Shown in pieces: positions 17,917-24,432 of a stretch of 64,000 nt of DNA (positions are counted from its first letter, which is position 1; each line of letters opens with the position of its first letter). The DNA lies in the NCBI GenBank assembly GCA_963974935.1, contig CAXBEV010000011.1:60884-124883 (forward strand), in the 5' to 3' direction. Under the pieces are notes generated by a model. It was not told where the DNA came from and made no database searches. It was given only the letters and a program-made list of their open reading frames with translations. This DNA is from UBA4479 sp963974935 (lineage in GTDB: Bacteria > Pseudomonadota > Alphaproteobacteria > Rhodospirillales > Casp-alpha2). A program made the position numbers and the translations under genes.

Positions 17917-18282
17917 TCAAGCGCTGCGAAATCGTGACATGTCGGCAAACGCGGCGACGGCGGCACTGGCGATCACCGTCGAATAGCCTTGTTCGGGATA
18001 GGGCACATTCAACCCGCCTTTGACGACGGTCACGGAAACCTTGCCGTGCGGCAGCACCGCGCCCACGACTTCGGTGTCGACGGCGCTGGGGTCTTGCACG
18101 CCAATGGTCACCTCGACCACCAGATCGTTTTGAAAATCGAGCCCGAGTTCACGGACGAAACTCAGACTTGAATGGTGGATGGCGTCTTCTACGGCACGAC
18201 AGGCGGCGCGGGTATAATTTTCGCTGCGCACCGACACGCCCGAGCCCATTTCCAAGATCACGCGATCAAGTCCATTACTCAT
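17917..18282 (-). CDS. Lin0512 family protein (second of a tandem pair)
   Basis: A 121-residue protein of the Lin0512 family: RVILEMGSGVSVRSENYTRAA, an internal TIGVQDPSAVD, and GKVSVTVVKGGL. The family is widespread, small and of unknown function. Its ATG overlaps the TGA of the upstream paralogue by four bases (ATGA at 18279-18282), so the two are translationally coupled and may form a heteromer. Confidence 0.85.
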   Translation of the reverse strand: MSNGLDRVILEMGSGVSVRSENYTRAACRAVEDAIHHSSLSFVRELGLDFQNDLVVEVTIGVQDPSAVDTEVVGAVLPHGKVSVTVVKGGLNVPYPEQGYSTVIASAAVAAFADMSRFRSA

Positions 18283-18662
18283 TGTGCCGCACTCCCCGCG
18301 CCCGCGTTGCTTGCGATTGTGTCCGGCACCTCCATCCGCACGACAACGGCGGCGTGGGCCAACAGAGTCGAATCCGTGCCCTCAGGGGTGGCGATCTCGA
18401 GGCCTCCCTCGTGGCAGATCACCTCGATCTTGCCGTAGGGGAAAACCGCGGCAACGGCGGCTTTATCGATGGTCTCGGGCCTGGGCGCGCCGATTAAAAC
18501 CTGAATGTCCATGTTCTCGCGCGGTTGCCCCAAGACATCGGCGATGCGCAAAAAATTCCGCCACAGCGCGTCGCGCACGGCACGCTCGGCAGCCTTCGTG
18601 CTATCGGCCCCCCGAATATCGGTCCCCTGCCCCATTTGCAGGACCATGCGTTTCAAAGCCAT
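18279..18662 (-). CDS. Lin0512 family protein (first of a tandem pair)
   Basis: A 127-residue paralogue of the next gene: RMVLQMGQGTDIRGADSTKAA, IGAPRPETIDKAAVAAVFPYG and EVICHEGGLEI align with the same blocks there. The MGxGxxxRxxxxTxAA start is the family hallmark. Function is unknown. Coupled to the second copy by a 4-bp overlap; downstream is the MetX-like gene, convergent. Confidence 0.85.
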   Translation of the reverse strand: MALKRMVLQMGQGTDIRGADSTKAAERAVRDALWRNFLRIADVLGQPRENMDIQVLIGAPRPETIDKAAVAAVFPYGKIEVICHEGGLEIATPEGTDSTLLAHAAVVVRMEVPDTIASNAGAGSAAQ

Positions 18663-18722
18663 GACGTTCGCCTCCCAAAAGTATGCGCGCTTAGTCTTAA
18701 ACCGCGCCCCGGATCACGCAAG

Positions 18723-18827
18723 CCCCCTCACCTGCCCTCTCCCCCACTGCGTAGGGGAGAGGGACCCTGACGCCGGCAACATTTGTCCCTCTCCCCCATC
18801 TATGGGGGAGAGGTTAGGTGAGGGGGA
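18723..18827. repeat. Intergenic palindromic repeat, family E (long copy)
   Basis: Nested inverted repeats built from CCCCCTCACCTGCCCTCTCC and its complement, with inner hairpins CCCTCTCCCC / GGGGAGAGGG. A short relative lies at 30383-30412. It separates the Lin0512 pair from the duplicated rpsI end. Confidence 0.8.
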
Positions 18828-18844
18828 ACTTGCACCTACAAACG

Positions 18845-18943
18845 AAAAAAGGCGGTCCGAAGACCGCCCTTTTCCATCGTGTTCGATAAACTGCGTTAGC
18901 GCTTCGAGAACTGGAAGCTCCGACGTGCTTTAGCGCGACCGTA
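18845..18943 (-). repeat. Duplicated rpsI 3' end with terminator (distal att-like direct repeat)
   Basis: About 99 bp matching 19947-20045 in the same orientation at an offset of 1102 bp. By eye 88 of 93 positions (18851-18943) are identical. It contains the intrinsic terminator GGCGGTC-TTCG-GACCGCC, the rpsI stop (18896-18898) and the last 15 codons of S9. All three differences inside codons are synonymous third-position changes, so this is the end of a once-functional rpsI, not drift of a dead copy. Reads as the far boundary of an integrated element. Confidence 0.8.
18896..18943 (-). pseudogene. rpsI fragment (last 15 codons and stop)
   Basis: Encodes YGRAKARRSFQFSKR and TAA, identical in protein to the end of the intact S9 gene at 19998-20492 but with GGT/CGC/GCT in place of GGC/CGT/GCC. 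Homology stops abruptly before the Tyr codon. Confidence 0.8.
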
Positions 18944-18981
18944 ATTCGTCAACTAGGGACTCTTCGCGCAGCTAAATTACG

Positions 18982-19842
18982 CTATTCAACAGCTTCACTA
19001 TCAAACCAGACCTCTGGACGCCTCAGCTTCTTGTGCTCTTCCAAAAACCGAATGTCGGCAACGACATCCTTATGTGTTTCAAGGAAATTATCGATTTCTG
19101 TATCGCTCAATAAATCACAGTCGCGTAGAGCATCTAGTACACCACTAAAGCCATCAACTGAGATACTCTCCATAGTCAAAGACTCTAAAACTCTTTCGGC
19201 TTTTTTACTGGCTTCACGCGAAGCTTCACATGCCGCACTGTGACCAGCTAAGTCCGTCACAGGATTGCCAAATTTACGCACTGCTTCATTGAACGGATTG
19301 ATCTTTTTATCGAGCATATTTTTCAGAGGTTTGCGTAATTGATTGACCATATCGAACAAGGTATAGCGGAAGTAATCGGATACGGCGCGTTCGATATCCT
19401 CTTTCGGAGCTTCTGTCGCAATCAGTAATTCCTTAAAGCGGCTGACCAAATCATGGGCTTCGCGTCTGGATGTTCCACTACCCCAACGTCCGGTTCGCAT
19501 CAGAACCATCATCGATGGTTCGGCGACCAACTGAGAAAGATTTCGAAGGTTTGTTGTAATGCGCTTCGCATCCTCCATCTCACGTTCCCATGATTCAGCC
19601 TCAATCCCAAAGCCTTTGAACTTTTTAAACTGAGTAAGGAAAAAGAAGATCAAGCAGAACCCGCCACCACCAATTGCGACCCCAGCAAGTGTGGCATTAT
19701 CAGCATTTCCATTCGCCAAGATATTGGTACCAATGCCGAACAATGCGATACCGAAGCCACCCATGATCAGCCGAACGAACGCTCTAACGCTATCGCCGTT
19801 TAGCCATGTAGGTTGCCACCACTTCTTATCTTCGTCCGCCAT
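18982..19842 (-). CDS. Unknown two-helix membrane protein carried between rpsI repeats
   Basis: 286 residues and not recognised. Two N-terminal membrane helices (FVRLIMGGFGIALFGIGTNI and LAGVAIGGGGFCLIFFFLTQF) are followed by a cytoplasmic region with FGIEAESWEREME, RNLSQLVAEPSMM, RTGRWGSG and a long helical C-terminus with charged residues. ATG at 19842 has GAGG five bases upstream; 27 upstream codons are discounted. The gene is visibly richer in A and T than its neighbours and is the only gene between the two copies of the rpsI end, so it is probably acquired cargo. A defence or toxin-immunity role would be typical for such cargo but nothing in the protein proves it. Confidence 0.8.
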   Translation of the reverse strand: MADEDKKWWQPTWLNGDSVRAFVRLIMGGFGIALFGIGTNILANGNADNATLAGVAIGGGGFCLIFFFLTQFKKFKGFGIEAESWEREMEDAKRITTNLRNLSQLVAEPSMMVLMRTGRWGSGTSRREAHDLVSRFKELLIATEAPKEDIERAVSDYFRYTLFDMVNQLRKPLKNMLDKKINPFNEAVRKFGNPVTDLAGHSAACEASREASKKAERVLESLTMESISVDGFSGVLDALRDCDLLSDTEIDNFLETHKDVVADIRFLEEHKKLRRPEVWFDSEAVE

Positions 19843-19945
19843 TTGCACCTCGTAACGCCGATATTTTTTGTAAACATGCCTTGGAGTATAGAAAATGCTA
19901 ACTTGGAATATTTCCAAAATCATATAATACGAAGAATGGCCCCAA

Positions 19946-19975
19946 AGAAAAAGGCGGTCCGAAGACCGCCCTTTT
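19946..19975 (-). terminator. Intrinsic terminator of rplM-rpsI
   Basis: On the minus strand GGCGGTC-TTCG-GACCGCC (stem 7 bp, UUCG tetraloop) is followed by TTTTT. It lies 23 bp past the rpsI stop and is part of the direct repeat copied at 18845-18943. Confidence 0.9.
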
Positions 19976-20045
19976 CCATCTTGTTCGATAAACCGCGTTA
20001 GCGCTTCGAGAACTGGAAGCTCCGACGTGCTTTGGCACGGCCGTA
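19947..20045 (-). repeat. rpsI-proximal att-like direct repeat
   Basis: The partner of 18845-18943. It covers the last 15 codons of the intact rpsI, its stop and its terminator. Together the two copies bound about 1.0 kb carrying one AT-rich gene. Confidence 0.8.
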
Positions 20046-20492
20046 TTTCTTACGTTCGACGGTACGGCTGTCGCGGGTCAGGAAGCCGACCTTCTTGAGC
20101 GGGCCACGAAGGTCCGGCTCATAAAGCGTCAGCGCGCGCGAGATGCCGTGACGTACGGCGCCTGCTTGGCCCGACAAGCCACCACCTTTAACGGTGACGA
20201 ACACGTCGTACTGGCCTTCGCGACCAGCCACTTCGAACGGCTGGTTGATCACCATGCGCAGCACGGGGCGTGCGAAATAGGTCTCAAACGTGCGACCGTT
20301 GACGGTGATCACACCGCGGCCCGGCTTGATCCATACGCGGGCGACGGCGTCTTTACGACGACCCGTTGCATACGCACGGCCTTGCGCATCGATTTGCTGA
20401 ACACGCGGGGTTGCCGCTTCGCCGGCCTGCGCTGCGAGCGCGGGGTCAACGATGTCCTTGAGATCCTCGAGGGTTTTGGTTTCCTCAGACAT
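19998..20492 (-). CDS. rpsI: 30S ribosomal protein S9
   Basis: 164 residues. The conserved S9 domain runs from about residue 40: GRAYATGRRKDAVARVWIKPG, VNGRTFETYF, GGGLSGQAGAVRHGISRAL, and the basic tail ending KARRSFQFSKR that reaches the ribosomal P-site. The first 40 residues are an acidic N-terminal extension seen in many Alphaproteobacteria. It is 3 bp downstream of rplM in the usual rplM-rpsI operon. Its last 15 codons are duplicated 1.1 kb downstream, showing that a mobile sequence has used this gene end. Confidence 0.98.
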   Translation of the reverse strand: MSEETKTLEDLKDIVDPALAAQAGEAATPRVQQIDAQGRAYATGRRKDAVARVWIKPGRGVITVNGRTFETYFARPVLRMVINQPFEVAGREGQYDVFVTVKGGGLSGQAGAVRHGISRALTLYEPDLRGPLKKVGFLTRDSRTVERKKYGRAKARRSFQFSKR

Positions 20493-20495
20493 GGA

Positions 20496-20957
20496 TCATG
20501 TCCTCTTATTTTTTGGGTTCATGCCGGCGACGTCGAGCGTCTCTGGCTGCTGGGCTGCATGCGGGTGTTCGGTGCCGGCGTAAACGTGCAGTTTTTTCAG
20601 CTGCTGACGGCCCAACGGGGAACGCGAAATCATACGCTCGACCGCTTTTTGAACAACACGCTCAGGAAACTTACCGGCCAAGATTTTCTCCGGCGAGGTT
20701 TCCTTGATACCACCCGGGTGACCGGTGTGGTGGTAATAGCGCTTGTCCTGCATTTTACGACCCGTGAGACGCACCTTTTCGGCGTTGACGACAATGATAT
20801 TGTCGCCGCAGTCCACGTGCGGGGTGAAGAGCGGCTTATGTTTGCCGCGAAGCCGAGATGCGATAACGGCAGCAAGACGGCCCAGAACAACGCCATCAGC
20901 GTCGATCACGTGCCACTTGCGGTCGATATCGGTTTCCTTGGCGGAAATGGTTTTCAT
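20496..20957 (-). CDS. rplM: 50S ribosomal protein L13
   Basis: 153 residues with standard L13 features: KWHVIDADGVVLGRLA, ASRLRGKHKPLFTPHVDCGDN, YYHHTGHPGG and MLPLNRLG-like PLGRQQLKKLHVYAG. It binds 23S rRNA early in large-subunit assembly. First gene of the operon with rpsI. A candidate promoter (21021-21048) and a leader hairpin (20989-21011) lie just upstream. Confidence 0.98.
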   Translation of the reverse strand: MKTISAKETDIDRKWHVIDADGVVLGRLAAVIASRLRGKHKPLFTPHVDCGDNIIVVNAEKVRLTGRKMQDKRYYHHTGHPGGIKETSPEKILAGKFPERVVQKAVERMISRSPLGRQQLKKLHVYAGTEHPHAAQQPETLDVAGMNPKNKRT

Positions 20958-20988
20958 CGATCAGTGTCCGCTTGTTGCTAAATACGGT

Positions 20989-21011
20989 CGCGCCAAAACG
21001 ATCTTGGCGCG
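20989..21011 (-). promoter_or_regulatory. Hairpin in the rplM leader
   Basis: CGCGCCAA (20989-20996) and TTGGCGCG (21004-21011) form a perfect 8-bp stem with a 7-nt loop. It would be at the very 5' end of the rplM mRNA if the promoter at 21021-21048 is used. L13 autoregulates its own mRNA leader in other bacteria, so a role in feedback is plausible; it could also only protect the mRNA end. Confidence 0.5.
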
Positions 21012-21020
21012 AGTGGCGGG

Positions 21021-21048
21021 AATATGACACCGAAACTTCGGAAGTCAA
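21021..21048 (-). promoter_or_regulatory. Candidate sigma-70 promoter of rplM-rpsI
   Basis: On the minus strand TTGACT (21043-21048) and CATATT (21021-21026) are separated by 16 bp. The predicted start falls near 21013, giving a leader of about 57 nt to the rplM ATG. Confidence 0.6.
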
Positions 21049-21125
21049 CGGAAAAAGCACGTAAAAACGGTAGTTTACAAATAAGGTATTCAGATACCGT
21101 ATATTTTCTTGCGCCCGCCTCCCCC

Positions 21126-21186
21126 GTCATTCCCGCGTCGGCGGGAATCCATCATGCCCATGGACCCCCGCCTGCGCGGGGGTGAC
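21126..21186. repeat. Intergenic palindromic repeat, family A (copy 3)
   Basis: 61 bp, same length and plan as the copies at 11897 and 14907: GTCATTCCCGCGTCGGCGGGA half, spacer, then ACCCCCGCCTGCGCGGGGGT half and GAC. Lies between the rplM promoter region and the thioesterase 3' end. Confidence 0.85.
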
Positions 21187-21206
21187 GAAGAAAAAAGATA
21201 CGAGAC

Positions 21207-21623
21207 CTACATCGGCGGAATGGAATACGTGCCGGTGGCATGGGCGACCAAGTCATCGGAGTCGACCGAAAACAGATCGACGGCCATCACCGCCAGGCGC
21301 TTGCCGCGCTTCAACATAGTACCGTGCGCAACGAGATCACGGGGTTCCGGCTTGCGGAGGAAATTGATGTTGAGATTGGTGGTCACCGTCAGTTTGACGG
21401 CGCCGATCTCGGACAGCACGACGGCGTACATGCAGGCATCGGCCAGCATCATCATGGTCGGGCCAGACATCGTGCCGCCGGGCCGCAGCATCTTAGAATC
21501 ATACGGCACGATCAACGACGCGGTACCGTCGCCGATGGCGGTCGCAGCCACGCCCAACTCGAACGCCCACGGCAGTTCGTCTTCGATAATCTGATTAAAG
21601 GCGGCGACGGTAATTTCTGACAT
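21207..21623 (-). CDS. PaaI-family hotdog thioesterase
   Basis: A 138-residue hotdog-fold acyl-CoA thioesterase. The family core PGGTMSGPTMMMLADACMYA (about 48-67) contains the catalytic-site helix, followed by TTNLNINFLRKPEPRDLVA typical of PaaI-like strands. Hydrolyses acyl- or aryl-CoA esters; the acyl group is unknown. Divergent from the acyl-CoA operon starting at 21746, with a LiuR-like palindrome between them, suggesting joint control. Confidence 0.88.
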   Translation of the reverse strand: MSEITVAAFNQIIEDELPWAFELGVAATAIGDGTASLIVPYDSKMLRPGGTMSGPTMMMLADACMYAVVLSEIGAVKLTVTTNLNINFLRKPEPRDLVAHGTMLKRGKRLAVMAVDLFSVDSDDLVAHATGTYSIPPM

Positions 21624-21647
21624 TTACACTGTTCCCCCGAATCCCAG

Positions 21648-21663
21648 TTTACGTTAACGTCAA
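21648..21663. promoter_or_regulatory. LiuR-like palindromic operator
   Basis: TTTACGTTAACGTCAA, whose core ACGTTAACGT is a perfect 10-bp palindrome, sits between the divergent thioesterase and enoyl-CoA hydratase-like genes. It resembles, as I recall them, the sites of LiuR, a MerR-family regulator of branched-chain amino acid and acyl-CoA catabolism. No liuR gene is in the window. Confidence 0.5.
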
Positions 21664-21745
21664 TTGCGCAGCGGCTCAATGCACACGACGCACTGCCCTT
21701 GAAAGCCGGGCGCGTCGGCGCGACAATCTGCGGGGAGGAACACAC

Positions 21746-22546
21746 ATGTCGACACATCCATCGAACGACGACTTGGTCCTGCGCAGCGACGCCGACGGCA
21801 TTGCGACGCTGACCTTGAATCGACCCAACAATTTCAACACCCTCTCGACCCCACTGATGCAGGCGCTGCAGCGGCATATCGCAGCCCTAAAGGATGACAC
21901 CAGCGTCCGCGTCGTCATCATCACAGGGGCCGGCAAAGCATTCTGCGCCGGCCACGACTTGGCCGAAATGCAAGCAGATCCGTCCGAGAAAGCGATGCGC
22001 GCACTGTTCACGCTGTGCACCGAAAATATGATGGCGCTCACACATTTGCCGCAACCGGTGATCGCCAAAGTCAACGGCGTTGCGGCGGCGGCAGGCTGCC
22101 AATTGGTGGCGCAGTGCGATCTGGCGATTTCGACCACGGATGCGAAGTTCGGCACATCGGGCATCAACGTCGGCCTGTATTGCTCCACACCCTCGGTGCC
22201 GGTGACCCGCAACCTGAGCCGCAAGCACGCTATGGAACTGCTGATGACCGGCGACTTGATTTCATCCGACAAAGCAGTGACGTGGGGGCTGATCAACGAC
22301 GCCGTGCCAGCGGATCAATTGGACGCCGCCGTCGATGCAATGGCACAAAAGATCAGATCAAAAAGCCCGAACGCCATCGCGCTCGGCAAAGACCTTTTCT
22401 ATAAGCAACTCGAAGAAGGTATGGCGGCGGCGTACGTGCGCGCCGGCGACGCCATCACGTGTAACATGCAAGCCGAAGAAACCCAGGCCGCGATTGATGC
22501 GTTTTTAGACAAACGCCCGGTCGACGACTGGCCAGACAGAAATTAG
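21746..22546 (+). CDS. Enoyl-CoA hydratase/isomerase family protein, ECHDC3-like
   Basis: A 266-residue crotonase-fold protein: LTLNRPNNFNTLS, oxyanion-hole AGKAFCAGHDLAEM (about 58-71) and KVNGVAAAAGCQLVAQCDLAI. The two Glu residues used for hydration in classical enoyl-CoA hydratases are absent: the GxCE position is Gln (AGCQL) and the PE position is Gly (FGTSGINVGL). That pattern is known for ECHDC3-type members, so hydratase activity should not be assumed. GGGGAGG precedes the ATG. First gene of an operon with BKACE, CoA-binding, GNAT and MetY-like genes. Confidence 0.88.
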   Translation: MSTHPSNDDLVLRSDADGIATLTLNRPNNFNTLSTPLMQALQRHIAALKDDTSVRVVIITGAGKAFCAGHDLAEMQADPSEKAMRALFTLCTENMMALTHLPQPVIAKVNGVAAAAGCQLVAQCDLAISTTDAKFGTSGINVGLYCSTPSVPVTRNLSRKHAMELLMTGDLISSDKAVTWGLINDAVPADQLDAAVDAMAQKIRSKSPNAIALGKDLFYKQLEEGMAAAYVRAGDAITCNMQAEETQAAIDAFLDKRPVDDWPDRN

Positions 22547-22600
22547 ACAGAAGTTAGACCGCAACCAACGAAAACAAAATTAACAAGGACATCCAATCCC

Positions 22601-23476
22601 ATGACTTCGACCATCATTTCGTGTGCCGTCACCGGCTCTGCGCCGACGCCGGAAAAAAACCCTGCCGTCCCCGTAACCCCGGCTGAGATCGCCGCCAGCG
22701 CCGTCGACGCCGCCAAGGCGGGCGCAGCCATCGTGCACATTCACGTGCGCGATCCCGAAACCACCACGCCCAGCATGGACCCAGCGCATTACCGCGAAGT
22801 GACCGAGCGTATCCGCGACTCCGGCACCGACGTGATCATCAATCTGACCACTGGGCCTGGTGCGCGCTTTGTGCCGTCGCCCGAGGACCCGAGCCGTGCC
22901 ACGCCCGACAGTTCCATGACGACGCCGGAACGCCGCGTCGTGCACATCGAAGAAATGAAGCCGGAAATTTGCTCGCTCGATGTCGCGACGATGAACTTTA
23001 ACCAGCATGTGTTTTTAAACTTCCCACCGCACTTAGCCGTGATGGCCGAACGCGCCCGCGCTGCCGGCTCGAAGCCCGAGCTTGAGGTGTTCGACACCGG
23101 TCACATCGTGCTGGCCAAAGAAATGATCAAGAACGGCCTGATCGCGCCGCCGCCGTATTTCCAACTGTGCCTCGGCATCAATTACGCCGCCCCCGCAACC
23201 GTCGAAGCGATGCAGATGATGCGCGACATGCTGCCCCAAGACGCGGTCTGGTCGGCGTTCGGCATCGGTCGCTTCCAATTCCCGATGGTTGCTGCTGCCG
23301 TGCTGTTAGGCGGCAACGCGCGGGTCGGCTTGGAAGATAATATCTTTTTGGAAAAAGGCGTCCTGGCACCGTCAAACGCCGCGCTCGTCGAAAAAGCGTG
23401 CGGCATCGTCACCAGCTTGGGCGGCGCGGTTGCTTCGGTCACCGAAGCGCGCGAAAGGCTCGGCCTCGGCGGATGA
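22601..23476 (+). CDS. Beta-keto acid cleavage enzyme (BKACE, DUF849 family)
   Basis: A 291-residue TIM-barrel enzyme. Family members use a divalent metal and acetyl-CoA to split a beta-keto acid into acetoacetate and a new CoA ester; the first known one is 3-keto-5-aminohexanoate cleavage enzyme. Signatures: SCAVTGS at the N-terminus, HIHVRDPETTTPSMD with metal-binding His-x-His, LTTGPGAR, ELEVFDTGH and the late GGNARVGLEDNIFL. The specific keto acid is unknown. Its stop overlaps the next ATG by four bases. Confidence 0.93.
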   Translation: MTSTIISCAVTGSAPTPEKNPAVPVTPAEIAASAVDAAKAGAAIVHIHVRDPETTTPSMDPAHYREVTERIRDSGTDVIINLTTGPGARFVPSPEDPSRATPDSSMTTPERRVVHIEEMKPEICSLDVATMNFNQHVFLNFPPHLAVMAERARAAGSKPELEVFDTGHIVLAKEMIKNGLIAPPPYFQLCLGINYAAPATVEAMQMMRDMLPQDAVWSAFGIGRFQFPMVAAAVLLGGNARVGLEDNIFLEKGVLAPSNAALVEKACGIVTSLGGAVASVTEARERLGLGG

Positions 23477-23970
23477 GCGAACTCACTTATGACGATGGCC
23501 TGATCCGCGATGTCCTGAAGGACACGCGGACCATCGCTATGGCCGGGGCCAGTCCGAACTGGGTGCGTCCGTCTAACTTTGCGATGAAGTATATGCTCGG
23601 CAAAGGTTATCAGGTGCATCCGATCAACCCGGGCCATGCGGGCAAGGAAATTTGCGGTCGCATGACCTATGCGTCGCTCGCCGACGTGCCCGGCCCCATC
23701 GACATGCTGGATATTTTTCGTAACTCAGAGGCCGCAGGCGCCGTGGTCGATGAAGCGATCCAACTGAAAAACGAAAAGCAGCTGAAGATCATTTGGATGC
23801 AGTTGGGTGTGATCAATGAAGACGCCGCCGCGCGTGCCGAGGCCGCCGGACTGACCGTGATTATGGATCGCTGCCCGAAAATCGAATACGGGCGGCTGTT
23901 CGGTGAACTTGGCTGGTCCGGCGTGAATTCGGGGATCATCTCGTCAAAGCGCCGCAAGGTTGCACCCTGA
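23473..23970 (+). CDS. CoA-binding domain protein (YccU-like)
   Basis: A 165-residue Rossmann-type CoA_binding protein: TIAMAGASPNWVRPSNFAMKYML (dinucleotide/CoA loop), GYQVHPINPGHAGKEICGR and IIWMQLGVINEDAAARAEAAG, ending with MDRCPKIEY. Such proteins bind CoA; their role is not established. The ATG overlaps the BKACE stop (ATGA), supporting translational coupling and a shared acyl-CoA role. Confidence 0.9.
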   Translation: MSELTYDDGLIRDVLKDTRTIAMAGASPNWVRPSNFAMKYMLGKGYQVHPINPGHAGKEICGRMTYASLADVPGPIDMLDIFRNSEAAGAVVDEAIQLKNEKQLKIIWMQLGVINEDAAARAEAAGLTVIMDRCPKIEYGRLFGELGWSGVNSGIISSKRRKVAP

Positions 23971-24428
23971 TGGAAATTCGCATCGACGACCTGCGCGGCC
24001 CGGAAATCAAAGCGCTGTTGGAAGCACATCTGGATCTAATGCGCGCGATCAGTCCGCCGGAAAGCGTGCACGCGTTGGATCTGGATGCGCTCCGCGCGCC
24101 GGACGTCACGTTCTGGACGCTCTGGGACGGCGATACGCTGGTCTGTTGCGGCGCGCTTAAGGAACTCGATTCGACCCACGGCGAGATCAAATCCATGCAC
24201 ACAGCGGCGCATACGCGCGGACGCGGCTTTGCGCGCACTTTGTTGGAACACATCATCGCCGTCGCCAAGCATCGCGGCTATGCCCGACTTAGCCTTGAGA
24301 CCGGAGCGACCGAACATTTCATGCCGGCACGCAGTTTATATGCGGCGTTCGGTTTCAAACCCGCCGACCCGTTCGGCGACTATCAACCAGATCCGCACAG
24401 CGCATTCATGACCCGAGAGCTTGTATAA
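23970..24428 (+). CDS. GNAT family N-acetyltransferase
   Basis: A 152-residue GNAT protein. The acetyl-CoA pyrophosphate loop is in KSMHTAAHTRGRGFARTLL (R-G-R-G-F-A), followed by LSLETGATEHFMPARSLYAAFGF, the usual C-terminal strand and helix. The substrate is unknown. It starts at the last base of the preceding stop codon (TGATG), so it is coupled to the CoA-binding gene. Confidence 0.9.
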   Translation: MEIRIDDLRGPEIKALLEAHLDLMRAISPPESVHALDLDALRAPDVTFWTLWDGDTLVCCGALKELDSTHGEIKSMHTAAHTRGRGFARTLLEHIIAVAKHRGYARLSLETGATEHFMPARSLYAAFGFKPADPFGDYQPDPHSAFMTRELV

Positions 24429-24432
24429 TCTC

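Noticed and set aside
18663..20500. Integrase or transposase gene near the rpsI repeats
   Set aside because: All frames between the repeats were read; only the unknown membrane protein is plausible. No recombinase motifs are present.
20148..20981. 277-residue plus-strand frame over rplM-rpsI
   Set aside because: Antisense shadow of two highly conserved ribosomal protein genes, without a ribosome-binding site or recognisable domains.
11574..21186. Repeated hairpin sequences considered as CRISPR
   Set aside because: Copies are isolated, kilobases apart, with no regular spacing, spacers or cas genes; they are dispersed palindromes.
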